Positions 18,873-28,174 are shown, counted from the stretch's first letter. The stretch is DNA of 64,000 nt from Streptomyces coryli (GCF_011044975.1 NZ_JAAKZV010000020.1:1-64000), one strand, 5' to 3'. Numbers and translations are program-made. Notes: generated from the letters alone by a model not told the origin.

Positions 18873-18892
18873 CAGTACCTGTCAGTAAGACC

Positions 18893-18930
18893 CGCGGCCC
18901 CGGCGACGTGCTAGCGACGCCGGGGCCGCG
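18893..18930 (+). terminator. Terminator of subtilase copy A
   Basis: Perfect 13-bp stem CGCGGCCCCGGCG / CGCCGGGGCCGCG (18893-18905 with 18918-18930) with a 12-nt loop containing GCTAGC. The whole hairpin, loop included, is identical to the one after copy B (22462-22499). Confidence 0.8.
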
Positions 18931-18945
18931 CGTGTTGGCTATTAG

Positions 18946-19063
18946 TCCAGATCATGCGTATCTCCCCAATTGGATCGAACTGTTCCATGAGTTTCTGACA
19001 AATACTCATGAGAACCGTGTTGTCCGCCACTGACCACGGCGGGCCGGACCAGGAGGGGAATCC
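18946..19063 (+). promoter_or_regulatory. Leader/promoter region of subtilase 2 (copy B)
   Basis: Counterpart of 15380-15497. It keeps ATCTCCCCAA, CGAACTGTTCC (18975-18985, one outer mismatch from the palindrome), GAGAACCGTGT, CTGACCACGGCGGGCC and CCAGGAGGGG. The shared blocks suggest both proteases answer to the same regulator. Confidence 0.6.
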
Positions 19064-22000
19064 GTGAACAGACAGGCAAAAGTGAAGAGAGCCTCGGCGG
19101 CCGCCACCGCCGCCGCGGCCGCGATAGCACTCACCGCGGGGCTCACATCTGCGGCCGGCCAGGGGAGGCCGGCGGATGTGAGCCCCGCTTCGTCGTTGTC
19201 GGGCAAGGGCGCGCTGAAGCAGTGGGTCACGCTGCTCACCGGCGACCGGATAGGCGTCGACGCCAAGGGCAAGGCCGTCGCCGTACGCCCGGGGAAGGGG
19301 CGCGACGGCATCCCGGTGCAGCTGCACCGGACGAAGGGCCACAGCTATGCGATCCCGCTGGACGCGAGCGGCCTGGTCGCGGACGGCACCGTGGACCGGC
19401 GGCTGTTCGACGTCACCGCGCTCAGCAAGCCGGAGTACGTCAAGCGGCAGGCCACGAGCCTCGACGTCATCGTCGGATACAAGGGGAAGGGCTCGGCCGC
19501 CGAAGCGGACCTGAAGAGCGCCCCCGGCACCGACGTCAAGCACGAGCTGCCCGCCATCGGAGCCGAGGCCGTCACGGTCAAGAAGGCCGACGCGGGCGCC
19601 TCCTGGGCTGCCCTGACCCGCGGCCCCGCCAACTCGCCCGCGCCCAAGGCCGCCGCCTCCGGCGTCAAGCACGTCTGGCTCGACAGTATCCGCAAGGCCA
19701 GCCTCGACAAGAGCGTCCCGCAGATCGGCGCCCCGGCCGCCTGGCAGGCCGGTTACGACGGTAAGGGCATCAAGATCGCGGTGCTGGACACCGGGGTGGA
19801 CGCCACCCACCCGGACCTCGCCGGACAGGTCGTCGCCGAGAAGAACTTCTCGGAGTCCCCGGACGCCAAGGACCACTACGGCCACGGCACTCACGTCGCC
19901 TCCATCGCCGCCGGTACGGGCGCGAAGTCCGGCGGCACGCACAAGGGCGTCGCCCCCGGGGCGAAGATCATCGCGGGCAAGGTGCTCGACGACAAGAGCT
20001 CCGGCGAGGCCTCCGGCGTCATCGCCGGCGCCGAATGGGCCATTGGCGAGGGCGCCGACATCATCAACCTCAGCCTCAGCGGCGGGGACACCCCCGAGCT
20101 GGACCCGCTGGAGGCGGCCGTCAACGCGCTCTCCAAGGACAAGGGCGTGCTCTTCGCCGTCGCCGCGGGCAATTCCGGCTACGGCGGCAACGGCACCATC
20201 GGCTCCCCGGGCAGCGCCGACGCCGCCCTCACCGTCGGCGCCGTGGACGACGCGGACAAGCTCGCGGTGTTCTCCTCGCGCGGCCCGCGCGTCGGCGACT
20301 TCGCCGTCAAGCCGGACCTCACCGCCCCCGGCGTGGACACCACCGCCGCCGCGGCACCCGGCAGCGTCCTCGAGCAGGAAGTCGGCCAGATGCCGCCGGG
20401 CTATATGACGATCTCCGGTACGTCCATGGCCACCCCGCATGTCGCCGGCGCCGCCGCGCTGCTGGCGCAGCAGCACCCCGACTGGACCGGTCAGGAGCTC
20501 AAGGGCGCGCTGACCGCCTCCACCAAGGCCGGCGAGCACACCGCCGTCCAGCAGGGTTGCGGCCGTCTCGACGTAGCCCAGGCGATCAAGCAGACGGTGT
20601 ACGCCGGCCCGGTGTCGATCAGCTTCGGCCAGCAGAAGTGGCCGCACGCTGACGCCGAGCCGGTGTCGAAGCCCGTCACGTACCGCAACACCGGCACAAA
20701 GGACGTCACGCTGAAGCTCGCGGTCAGCGGCCTCGACCCCGAGAGCAAGCCGGCCCCGGCCGGCATGTTCAAGCTGAACAAGGAGGAGGTCACGGTCCCC
20801 GCCGGCGGCACCGCCGAGGTGACCGCGACGGCCGACACCCGCTCCGGCGGCAGCCTGCACGGCTTTTACAGCGCCTACGTCACCGCCACCGGCGACGGCC
20901 AGTCCGTAGGTACCGCGGGCGGCGTGGAGCTCGAGGTGGAGTCGTACGACGTGACCTTCAAGAACCTCGACCGCGAGGGGAAGCCGACGGCCGGCTTCAA
21001 GACCACGCTCTTCGCGTACGAGGGCGGGCCCCCGGGCGGCAGGGCGATCAATCTGCCCCAGAAGGAGACCGTCACCGTCCGGCTGCCGAAGGCCCGGTAC
21101 GCGATGTCCGCGTTCCTGCCCTCCGCCACCGGAGAGGACGCCCTCCCGAAGGGCGGCGACTGGCTCGGCGCCCCGAACCTCAACGTCACCAGGACACAGA
21201 CGGTGACGCTGGACGCCAGGACGGCCAAGCCGGTGGACATCACCGTCCCCGACAAGAAGGCCGAAGGCACCTTCGCACCCGCGGGCTTCGCGGTGGAGAG
21301 CGAGAACGGCGGCATCGGCTTCAACATGTGGGTGCAGAGCTATGCGGACTTCCGCACCGCGCACATCGGCGCGGAGGCGCTCGAGGGCTCGCTGACCCAG
21401 TCCTTCCCGGCGTACTTCAGGAGCGGCGCGGACGGTCCCGAGTATCACCTCGTGTACAGCTCCAAGGTGAGCCGGCTGGCCACCGGGTTCGTCCGGCACC
21501 CGGGGGTCGAGGATCTGGCGAAGGTGTCGGTGCGGCTCGGCGCCTCGCTGCCGGGCAAGATCGGCTGGGTGACTCCGATGGGCCGGATCGGGGCCATCGG
21601 ACCCCCCGCCACGCAGTACACGCGCGAGCTGCCGCACGACAGCACGCTCTATCTGGGCGGTGAGACGGGCCTGGTGTGGGACATCGACTTCGCGCAGGCA
21701 CTGCCCTCCGAGGATCCGGAAGAGGAGCCGGAGCCGGAGGTCACGTATGCCCTCACGCCGGGCCAGGCTTACACCCCGGGCAAGAGCTACTCGAAGACCT
21801 TCAACGTGGGCGTCTTCGGGCCCAAGCTGAACAGCGGCTTCGGCATCTCCCGCAAGGGCAACACGCTCACCCCGAAGGTGCCGCTGCTCGCGGACGGCAA
21901 GAACCACACGGGCAGCTCGCTGTACGACAAGGCGACGACCACGCTGTACCGCAACGGCAAGAAGTACGCCACCAGCACCATGCCGCCGTCCGGTTTCCTG

Positions 22001-22444
22001 ACCTTCAAGCTCCCTTCGGGGGAGGCGAAGTACAGGCTGACGGCGACGATCGACCGGGCCGCGAAGAAGGTCGCGTCCGTGTCGCCGAAGGTGACGGCGA
22101 GCTGGTCCTTCACGTCGGCCAAGACGTCGAAGAAGACGAAGCTGCCGGCCTCGGCCGTCCGTTTCTCACCGGGCCTGGCGGCGGACAGCACGGCGAAGGC
22201 GAACAGCACGCTCACCGTGCCGGTCACCGTTCAGGGTGCTGTGGCGGGTTCCGGCCTTGAGTCGCTGGCCGTGTACGGCTCGTACGACGGCGGCAAGACC
22301 TGGTCGAAGCTCACCGTGAAGAAGGGCGCGGTGAAGGTGAAGACCCCGGCGGCGGGCAAGACCGTCTCGTTCAAGGCGAAGGCCGTGGACAAGAAGGGCG
22401 GCTCGCTGACCCAGACGATCTATGACGCCTATCTGGCGAAGTAA
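19064..22444 (+). CDS. Secreted S8 subtilisin-like protease (copy B)
   Basis: Tandem paralogue of the preceding gene, 1126 aa with the same layout: signal peptide, propeptide, catalytic domain with Asp242, His274 and Ser454, and a long C-terminal region. The two proteins align almost without gaps through the catalytic core. They differ most just after the signal peptide and in the region around 750-900, where this copy has an acidic insert (EDPEEEPEPE). Expected extracellular; the divergent C-terminal part suggests a different substrate or binding partner. The GTG start follows AGGAGGGGAAT. Confidence 0.92.
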   Translation: MNRQAKVKRASAAATAAAAAIALTAGLTSAAGQGRPADVSPASSLSGKGALKQWVTLLTGDRIGVDAKGKAVAVRPGKGRDGIPVQLHRTKGHSYAIPLDASGLVADGTVDRRLFDVTALSKPEYVKRQATSLDVIVGYKGKGSAAEADLKSAPGTDVKHELPAIGAEAVTVKKADAGASWAALTRGPANSPAPKAAASGVKHVWLDSIRKASLDKSVPQIGAPAAWQAGYDGKGIKIAVLDTGVDATHPDLAGQVVAEKNFSESPDAKDHYGHGTHVASIAAGTGAKSGGTHKGVAPGAKIIAGKVLDDKSSGEASGVIAGAEWAIGEGADIINLSLSGGDTPELDPLEAAVNALSKDKGVLFAVAAGNSGYGGNGTIGSPGSADAALTVGAVDDADKLAVFSSRGPRVGDFAVKPDLTAPGVDTTAAAAPGSVLEQEVGQMPPGYMTISGTSMATPHVAGAAALLAQQHPDWTGQELKGALTASTKAGEHTAVQQGCGRLDVAQAIKQTVYAGPVSISFGQQKWPHADAEPVSKPVTYRNTGTKDVTLKLAVSGLDPESKPAPAGMFKLNKEEVTVPAGGTAEVTATADTRSGGSLHGFYSAYVTATGDGQSVGTAGGVELEVESYDVTFKNLDREGKPTAGFKTTLFAYEGGPPGGRAINLPQKETVTVRLPKARYAMSAFLPSATGEDALPKGGDWLGAPNLNVTRTQTVTLDARTAKPVDITVPDKKAEGTFAPAGFAVESENGGIGFNMWVQSYADFRTAHIGAEALEGSLTQSFPAYFRSGADGPEYHLVYSSKVSRLATGFVRHPGVEDLAKVSVRLGASLPGKIGWVTPMGRIGAIGPPATQYTRELPHDSTLYLGGETGLVWDIDFAQALPSEDPEEEPEPEVTYALTPGQAYTPGKSYSKTFNVGVFGPKLNSGFGISRKGNTLTPKVPLLADGKNHTGSSLYDKATTTLYRNGKKYATSTMPPSGFLTFKLPSGEAKYRLTATIDRAAKKVASVSPKVTASWSFTSAKTSKKTKLPASAVRFSPGLAADSTAKANSTLTVPVTVQGAVAGSGLESLAVYGSYDGGKTWSKLTVKKGAVKVKTPAAGKTVSFKAKAVDKKGGSLTQTIYDAYLAK

Positions 22445-22461
22445 TCGTCGATGACAAGACC

Positions 22462-22499
22462 CGCGGCCCCGGCGACGTGCTAGCGACGCCGGGGCCGCG
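22462..22499 (+). terminator. Terminator of subtilase copy B
   Basis: Stem CGCGGCCCCGGCG / CGCCGGGGCCGCG (22462-22474 with 22487-22499), loop identical to that of copy A. Confidence 0.8.
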
Positions 22500-22573
22500 G
22501 TGTTAGCTTCGCCCTTCAAGATCCTTGTGCGGCACAGCTATTAGTGCCACGTTCCGTTTAAAGGATGTACAGC

Positions 22574-24904
22574 ATGGGCGAGATCCGGCGTCGCACTCTG
22601 CTCGCGGCACTCGGCGGCACGGCCGGCACGGCCGCCGCATCCGGCATGACGGCCGGGCGGGCGGCGGCCGCGCCCGCACCCGCGGCCGAGGGCGCCGTGC
22701 CCGCCGCGCGCAGCCCGTACGAGTCCCGGATCCGCGCGCTCCTCGGCCGCATGACCACCGAGGAGAAGCTGGGCCAGCTGCAGCAGCTGACCTGGACGAA
22801 CGACACCGGCCCTGGCGAGGGCCAGAACGCCCGCGCCACCGAGCTCGCCCGCACCGGCCGACTCGGCTCCGTGCTCAACGTCTTCGGCGTGAAGAACACC
22901 AACGCGCTGCAGAAGATCGCGGTCGAGGAGTCGCGGCTCGGCATCCCGCTGGTCTTCGGCCTGGATGTGATCCACGGCTACTGGACCACCTTCCCGATTC
23001 CGCTTGCGCAGGCGGCGGCCTTCGACCCGAAGGTCTCCGTGAGCGATGCCGAGGTGTCGGCGGGCGAGGCGCGGTCGAACGGGGTGCACTGGACGTTCGC
23101 GCCGATGATGGACGTCGCCCGCGATCCGCGCTGGGGACGGATCGCGGAGGGCGCGGGCGAGGACCCGTATCTCACCGCCGTCCTCGCGGCCGCCAAGACC
23201 CGCGGCTACCAGGGCCGGAGCAAGGACGCGGACCTGAAGGCGAAGGACCGGCTGGCGGCCTGTGCGAAGCACTTCGTGGCCTACGGGGGCGCCGAGGGCG
23301 GCCGCGACTACAACACCGTGGACGTATCGGAGTCCCGGCTGCGGAATCTGTATCTGCCGCCCTTCAAGGCGTCGGTGGACGCGGGCGCGGCGACGGTGAT
23401 GGCATCCTTCAACGCCCTCAACGGCGTCCCGCAGCACGGCAATTCCCACACCCTGACCGGCATCCTGAAGCGCGAGTGGGGCTTCGACGGCGTCGTGGTC
23501 ACGGACTACAACGGCGTCCAGGAGATGCTGTTGCACGGCTTCGCGGCCGATCCGGCGGAGGCGGGGGCGAAGGGGCTTTCCGCCGGGCTCGACATGGAGA
23601 TGGTGTCCACCGCGCTGGCCGACCACGGCGCGGATCTGCTGGCCGAGGGCCGGATCGACGCGCGGCGTCTCGACGACGCGGTGGCGCGGGTGCTGCGGCT
23701 GAAGTTCCGGCTGGGGCTCTTCGACGAGCCGTACGCGGATGTGGACGGCGAGGTGACGAAGCCGTCTGCGAAGGCGCGCAAGGCGGCCCGGGAGGCGGCC
23801 GCCCGCTCGATGGTGCTGCTGCGGAACGAGAGCGGGGTGCTGCCGCTGGCGGCTTCGGCCGGGTCGGTGGCGGTGGTGGGGCCGTTCGCGGACTCGGAGG
23901 ATCTGCTGGGTACGTGGGTGGGTCCTGGTGGGGCGAAGGGGCCCGACGGGGTGAAGTTCCCGCCGGTGACGGTGGTCGACGGCATCCGGGCCGCGACCGG
24001 GGCGAAGGTCACGTACGAGAAGGGCGTGGCGGCGGAAGGCTCGGATACCGGCGGGCTGGCGAAGGCTGTGGCGGCGGCGAAGGCGGCGGACGTGACCGTC
24101 GTGGTCGTCGGCGAACCGGCCGCGCTGAGCGGCGAGGCCGCGTCGCGCAGCGAGATCGGGCTGCCGGGGGCGCAGGAGCGGCTGATCGCGGCGGTGGCGG
24201 AGACGGGCAAGCCGTTCGCGGTGGTGCTGGTGTGCGGGCGGCCGCTGACGATCGGCGGGTGGCTGGAGGACGCGCCCGCCGTGCTGCTGGCCTGGCACCC
24301 GGGGATCGAGGCGGGCCACGCGATCGCGGACGTGCTCTTCGGTGAGGTGAACCCGGGCGGGAAGCTGCCGGTGTCCTTCCCGCGGTCGGTGGGGCAGATC
24401 CCGGTCCACTACAACCACGAGAGCACGGGGCGGCCGTACGACCCGGACGAGCCGAACGAGAAGTACGTCTCGAAGTATCTGGATCTGCCGCCGGGTCCGC
24501 AGTTCCCCTTCGGGCACGGGCTGTCGTACACGACCTTCGAGGTGGGCGCGCCGCGCCCGGCGGTGCGGACCATCGCGGCGTCGGCCCTGCGCGCCGGCAG
24601 GTCGGTCGAGGTCGCGGTGGAGGTCCGTAACACCGGCAAGCGCGCCGGCGACGAGGTCGTCCAGCTCTACGTCCGCGACCTGGTCGCGTCCGTCGTCCAG
24701 CCGGTCCGCAGCCTGCGCGGCTTCGAGCGGGTCACGCTGAAGCAGGGTGAGTCGAAGACCGTCCGCTTCGAGCTGGGGGCCGAGGAGCTCGGCTTCTGGA
24801 CGAACGACACCCGCGGTGAATTCGTCGTCGAGCCGGGTGAGATGGAGCTCTACGCGGGCAACAGCTCGACCGCAAAGGCGATGGCGCGGCTCACGATCAC
24901 GTGA
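22574..24904 (+). CDS. GH3 beta-glucosidase, Tat-exported (BglX-like)
   Basis: Predicted to release glucose or xylose from beta-linked oligosaccharides outside the membrane. The 776-aa protein begins with a twin-arginine signal (RRRTLLAALGG). It continues with the GH3 N-terminal barrel (about 55-370), where the nucleophile is Asp311 in VVVTDYNG and KHFVAYG is conserved. The GH3 C-terminal domain (about 405-620) and a fibronectin-III-like domain (about 690-770) follow. This is the BglX/BoGH3B order. The start at MGEIRRR is preferred because AAGGA lies 8 nt upstream and the Tat motif is then near the terminus; an ATG three codons earlier is possible. Confidence 0.92.
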   Translation: MGEIRRRTLLAALGGTAGTAAASGMTAGRAAAAPAPAAEGAVPAARSPYESRIRALLGRMTTEEKLGQLQQLTWTNDTGPGEGQNARATELARTGRLGSVLNVFGVKNTNALQKIAVEESRLGIPLVFGLDVIHGYWTTFPIPLAQAAAFDPKVSVSDAEVSAGEARSNGVHWTFAPMMDVARDPRWGRIAEGAGEDPYLTAVLAAAKTRGYQGRSKDADLKAKDRLAACAKHFVAYGGAEGGRDYNTVDVSESRLRNLYLPPFKASVDAGAATVMASFNALNGVPQHGNSHTLTGILKREWGFDGVVVTDYNGVQEMLLHGFAADPAEAGAKGLSAGLDMEMVSTALADHGADLLAEGRIDARRLDDAVARVLRLKFRLGLFDEPYADVDGEVTKPSAKARKAAREAAARSMVLLRNESGVLPLAASAGSVAVVGPFADSEDLLGTWVGPGGAKGPDGVKFPPVTVVDGIRAATGAKVTYEKGVAAEGSDTGGLAKAVAAAKAADVTVVVVGEPAALSGEAASRSEIGLPGAQERLIAAVAETGKPFAVVLVCGRPLTIGGWLEDAPAVLLAWHPGIEAGHAIADVLFGEVNPGGKLPVSFPRSVGQIPVHYNHESTGRPYDPDEPNEKYVSKYLDLPPGPQFPFGHGLSYTTFEVGAPRPAVRTIAASALRAGRSVEVAVEVRNTGKRAGDEVVQLYVRDLVASVVQPVRSLRGFERVTLKQGESKTVRFELGAEELGFWTNDTRGEFVVEPGEMELYAGNSSTAKAMARLTIT

Positions 24905-24914
24905 GCCGCGCCAT
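24881..24914. terminator. Bidirectional terminator spanning the GH3 stop codon
   Basis: Perfect 15-bp stem ATGGCGCGGCTCACG / CGTGAGCCGCGCCAT (24881-24895 with 24900-24914), loop ATCA. The left arm encodes the last GH3 codons and the stop codon lies in the right arm. It separates two converging units (GH3 and the ABC exporter). A CTGGTC triplet repeat follows at 24919-24936. Confidence 0.75.
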
Positions 24915-24940
24915 GGGGCCTGGTCCTGGTCCTGGTCCGG

Positions 24941-25810
24941 TCAGGCGGTCGCGTTGCGGTACTTGCGCACCGCCAGCGTCCGGAAGACGACGATGATCAG
25001 CACCGACCAGATCACCGAAGCCAGGATCGGGTGCTCCATCGGCCAGGCGCCGGTCACCGACTTCGGGACGCCGTCGATCGTGTTGCCGAACAGCTCGCGG
25101 GCCGCCGCGACCGTGGCGCTGAACGGGTTCCATTCGGCGACGTGCTGAAGGAACGTCGGCATACCGTTGACCGGCACGAACGCGTTCGAGATGAAGGTCA
25201 GCGGGAACAGCCAGATCAGGCCGCCCGAGGTCGCCGCCTCCGGGGTGCGGACCGAGAGGCCGATCAGGGCGCCGATCCAGGTGAACGCGTAACCGAGCAG
25301 CAGAAGCAGGCCGAAGCCCGCCAGCACCTTGCCGATGTTCTCGTGCGTGCGCCAGCCGACGAGCAGGGCGACGAGCGCCAGCACCGCCAGCGTCACCGCC
25401 GTCTGCACGAGGTCGGCGAGCGTACGCCCGGTGAGCACGGCGCCGCGGGCCATCGGCAGCGACCGGAACCGGTCGATGAGGCCCTTGTGCATGTCGTCCG
25501 CGATGCCCGCGCCCGCACCCGCCGTGGCGAAGGTGACGGTCTGGGCGAAGATGCCGGCCATCAGGAATTCCTTGTAGGCGGCGGCACTTCCCTCGGGGGC
25601 GCCCGGGATGTTGATCGAGCCGCCGAAGACGTACGTGAACAGCACCACGAACATGATCGGCTGGATCAGCCCGAAGATGACCATCTCCGGGATCCGGGTC
25701 ATCCGGATCAGATTGCGCTTGCCGACGACCAGCGAGTCGCGGATCGACCCGGAAATCCCGCCCCGGGGAGCGGGGGCGAGCGTCGGCGCCTGAGTGGTGG
25801 GGGCGCTCAC
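24941..25810 (-). CDS. ABC-2 type transporter permease (DrrB-like)
   Basis: Membrane subunit of a drug/lipid-type exporter, 289 aa, with six predicted hydrophobic helices starting near MVIFGLIQPIMFVVLFTYV and ending with ILASVIWSVLIIVVF. The conserved cytoplasmic segment DRFRSLPMARGAVLTGR is characteristic of the DrrB/ABC-2 family. The GTG start overlaps the stop of the upstream ATPase gene (GTGA), so the two are translationally coupled. Substrate unknown; DrrAB homologues export antibiotics or glycolipids. Confidence 0.9.
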   Translation of the reverse strand: MSAPTTQAPTLAPAPRGGISGSIRDSLVVGKRNLIRMTRIPEMVIFGLIQPIMFVVLFTYVFGGSINIPGAPEGSAAAYKEFLMAGIFAQTVTFATAGAGAGIADDMHKGLIDRFRSLPMARGAVLTGRTLADLVQTAVTLAVLALVALLVGWRTHENIGKVLAGFGLLLLLGYAFTWIGALIGLSVRTPEAATSGGLIWLFPLTFISNAFVPVNGMPTFLQHVAEWNPFSATVAAARELFGNTIDGVPKSVTGAWPMEHPILASVIWSVLIIVVFRTLAVRKYRNATA

Positions 25811-26811
25811 TTGGCGGTCTCCTTCTTGCCGGCCGCGGCAGCGGCGGCGGCTTCGTCCTCGGGCTCCGAGACCTCGGCCTCATGCCCCGTAAGGGAGATG
25901 AACACGTCGTCCAGCGTCGGGCGGCGCAGCCCGATGTCGTCGATCTCCACGCCGCGCTCGTCCAGGTCGCGGATGACGTCGGCGAGCAGCTTGGCGCCGC
26001 CGAGCACCGGGACGGTGAGCTTGCGGGTGTGGTCGTCGACGGCCACCTCGCCCTTGCCGAGCACGGCGAGGACGTCGCGGGCTGACTCGATCTGGTCGCG
26101 CTGGTGCACCACGACCTCCACCCGCTCGCCGCCGGTCTGGGCCTTGAGCTGGTCGGCGGTGCCGCGGGCGATGACCCGGCCGTGGTCGATGACGCAGATG
26201 TCATGCGCCAGGTGGTCGGCCTCCTCCAGATACTGCGTGGTCAGCAGCAGCGTGGTGCCGCCCTTGACCAGGTCCTGGATGACCTCCCACAACGCCTGCC
26301 GGTTGCGCGGGTCGAGCCCGGTCGTCGGCTCGTCCATGAACATCACCGGCGGCTTGACGATCAGCGCGGCTGCGAGGTCGAGGCGGCGGCGCATGCCGCC
26401 GGAGTACGTCTTGGCGGGGCGGTCGGCGGCGTCGGCGAGATTGAACTGCTCCAGCAGCTCGCCCGCCCGCTGCTTCGCCGCGGCCTTCGGCATCTGGTAG
26501 AGCTGGCCGACCATCTGCAGGTTCTCGCGGCCGGTCAAGTACTCGTCGACGGCCGCGAACTGGCCGGAGAGGCCGATGGAGCGGCGCACCTCGTTCGGGT
26601 GCTTGGCGACATCGATGCCCGCGACCTCCGCATAGCCGGAGTCCGCCTGCAGCAGGGTCGTCAGCACGCGCACGGAGGTCGTCTTGCCGGCGCCGTTGGG
26701 GCCGAGGAGGCCGAGGACGGTGCCTTCGGGGACATCGAGGTCTACGCCGTCCAGTGCCCGCACGTCGCCGAAGTTCTTCACCAGACCTTCGGCGTAGATG
26801 GCGCCTGGCAT
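25807..26811 (-). CDS. Daunorubicin-resistance-type ABC ATPase (DrrA-like)
   Basis: ATP-binding subunit, 334 aa. Walker A GPNGAGKTT, signature YSGGMRRRLDLAAAL, Walker B VMFMDEPTTGLDPRNR and the DrrA-type C-terminal extension ending in PTLDDVFISLTGHEAE are all present. An Ala/Glu-rich tail follows. Start MPGAIYAEGL is chosen with GGGAG 5 nt upstream; an upstream in-frame codon (26874) would place the start inside the AT-rich leader. The promoter at 26879-26908 contains an 18-bp palindrome, so the operon is probably repressed by a local or distant ligand-responsive regulator. Confidence 0.92.
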   Translation of the reverse strand: MPGAIYAEGLVKNFGDVRALDGVDLDVPEGTVLGLLGPNGAGKTTSVRVLTTLLQADSGYAEVAGIDVAKHPNEVRRSIGLSGQFAAVDEYLTGRENLQMVGQLYQMPKAAAKQRAGELLEQFNLADAADRPAKTYSGGMRRRLDLAAALIVKPPVMFMDEPTTGLDPRNRQALWEVIQDLVKGGTTLLLTTQYLEEADHLAHDICVIDHGRVIARGTADQLKAQTGGERVEVVVHQRDQIESARDVLAVLGKGEVAVDDHTRKLTVPVLGGAKLLADVIRDLDERGVEIDDIGLRRPTLDDVFISLTGHEAEVSEPEDEAAAAAAAGKKETAK

Positions 26812-26878
26812 GAGGTCTCCCAGTTGTTGTGGTTTCTTTACAAATGTCCGCATAAGGGCGGGATAAGGCAACACGAAG

Positions 26879-26908
26879 AGGCTAGCCCGACGCGATATAT
26901 CGCGTCAA
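26879..26908 (-). promoter_or_regulatory. Promoter with embedded operator for the DrrAB-like operon
   Basis: Read on the minus strand: -35 TTGACG (26908-26903), an 18-bp spacer, then -10 TAGCCT (26884-26879). The perfect 18-bp palindrome GACGCGATATATCGCGTC (26889-26906) begins inside the -35 box and fills most of the spacer, so a bound dimer would block RNA polymerase. No PadR- or TetR-like gene is adjacent; the nearest regulator is the MarR gene at 28318. Confidence 0.75.
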
Positions 26909-26935
26909 GTCTCGAGTCGTGCGTGGAGTCGGCCG

Positions 26936-28174
26936 TCAGCCGATGACGCGATACCCGGCTTCCCCCAGGGCGGTCAGCACCGCCGCGCAGTGTTCGGGTC
27001 CCTTCGTCTCCAGCTGCAGCTCCACCTCGGCCTCGGTGAGCCCCAGGCGGGGATCCGTCCGCACGTGGCTCACATCCAGGACGTTAGCGTCCGCCACTGA
27101 CAACACCTCGAGCATGGTCGCCAGCGCCCCCGGCCGGTCCTGCAGCCGCAGCCGCAGCGACAGATACCGCCCCGCCGCCGCCATGCCGTGCCGCAGGATC
27201 CGCTGCAGCAGCAGCGGGTCCACATTGCCCCCGGACAGCACCGCGACCACCGGACCCTCGAAGGCCTCCGGCTCGCTCAGCAGCGCGGCCACCGGCGAGG
27301 CCCCCGCGGGCTCGACGACCATCTTCGCCCGCTCCAGGCACAGCAGCACCGCGCTGGAGAGCGCGTCCTCGGAGACCGTACGGACCTCGTCGACCAGATC
27401 GCCAATGATTTTGAACGGGACGTCGCCAGGGCGTCCCACCTGGATGCCGTCCGCCATCGTCGCCACCGCGTCCAGGCTCACCGGCCGCCCGGCGGCCAGC
27501 GACGGCGGATACGCCGCCGCCCCCTCCGCCTGCACCCCGATCACCTTCACGTCGGGCCGCAGCGCCTTCACCGCCACCGCGATGCCCGCGGCCACCCCGC
27601 CGCCGCCGATGCCGACCACGACCGTGGCCACCTCGGGGCACTGCTCGAGGATCTCCAGCCCGACCGTGCCCTGCCCGGCGACCACATCCGGGTGGTCGAA
27701 GGGGTGGATGAAGACCGCGCCGGTCTCCTCGGCGTACTCCTGCGCGGCGCGCAGCGTCTCGTCGACGACCTGGCCGGTGAGCTTCACCTCGGCGCCGTAG
27801 TCCACGGTGGCGGCGACCTTTGGCAGCGGGGCGCCCACGGGCATGAAGACCGTCGACCGCACCCCGAGGAGCGAGGCGGCCAGCGCCACGCCCTGGGCGT
27901 GATTCCCCGCGCTGGCGGCGACCACGCCGCGGGCGCGCTCGTCCGCGCTCAGTCCGGCGATCCGCGTATAGGCGCCGCGCAGCTTGAAGGAGCCGGTGCG
28001 CTGGAGGTTCTCGCACTTGAAGTGGACCGGCGCCCCGACCAGGGACGACAGATGCCGGCTGCCCTCCAGGGCGGTGACGCGGGCCACACCGGAGAGGGTC
28101 TTCTGGGCGGTCTTGACGTCGTCCAGGGTGACGGTGTGCGGGGCAGGGCTTGCCTCGGCGGGCGGGTGGTTCAT
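26936..28174 (-). CDS. ilvA: Threonine ammonia-lyase with C-terminal ACT domain
   Basis: PLP enzyme converting threonine to 2-oxobutyrate, the entry to isoleucine. The PLP Lys is K64 in RTGSFKLRGAY; the phosphate-binding Gly-rich loop VVGIGGGGVAAG and the SGGN motif are present. At 412 aa it has one ACT domain (about 335-410: LRLQDRPGALATMLEVL), as in the shorter catabolic or ACT-only forms, unlike the two-domain E. coli IlvA. The ATG (28174) lies 143 bp from the divergent MarR gene; no strong SD is visible. Confidence 0.93.
   Translation of the reverse strand: MNHPPAEASPAPHTVTLDDVKTAQKTLSGVARVTALEGSRHLSSLVGAPVHFKCENLQRTGSFKLRGAYTRIAGLSADERARGVVAASAGNHAQGVALAASLLGVRSTVFMPVGAPLPKVAATVDYGAEVKLTGQVVDETLRAAQEYAEETGAVFIHPFDHPDVVAGQGTVGLEILEQCPEVATVVVGIGGGGVAAGIAVAVKALRPDVKVIGVQAEGAAAYPPSLAAGRPVSLDAVATMADGIQVGRPGDVPFKIIGDLVDEVRTVSEDALSSAVLLCLERAKMVVEPAGASPVAALLSEPEAFEGPVVAVLSGGNVDPLLLQRILRHGMAAAGRYLSLRLRLQDRPGALATMLEVLSVADANVLDVSHVRTDPRLGLTEAEVELQLETKGPEHCAAVLTALGEAGYRVIG

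Noticed and set aside
18911-21907. Long minus-strand frame opposite the second protease
   Set aside because: Same reason; similarity to the frame at 14466 only reflects the protease duplication.
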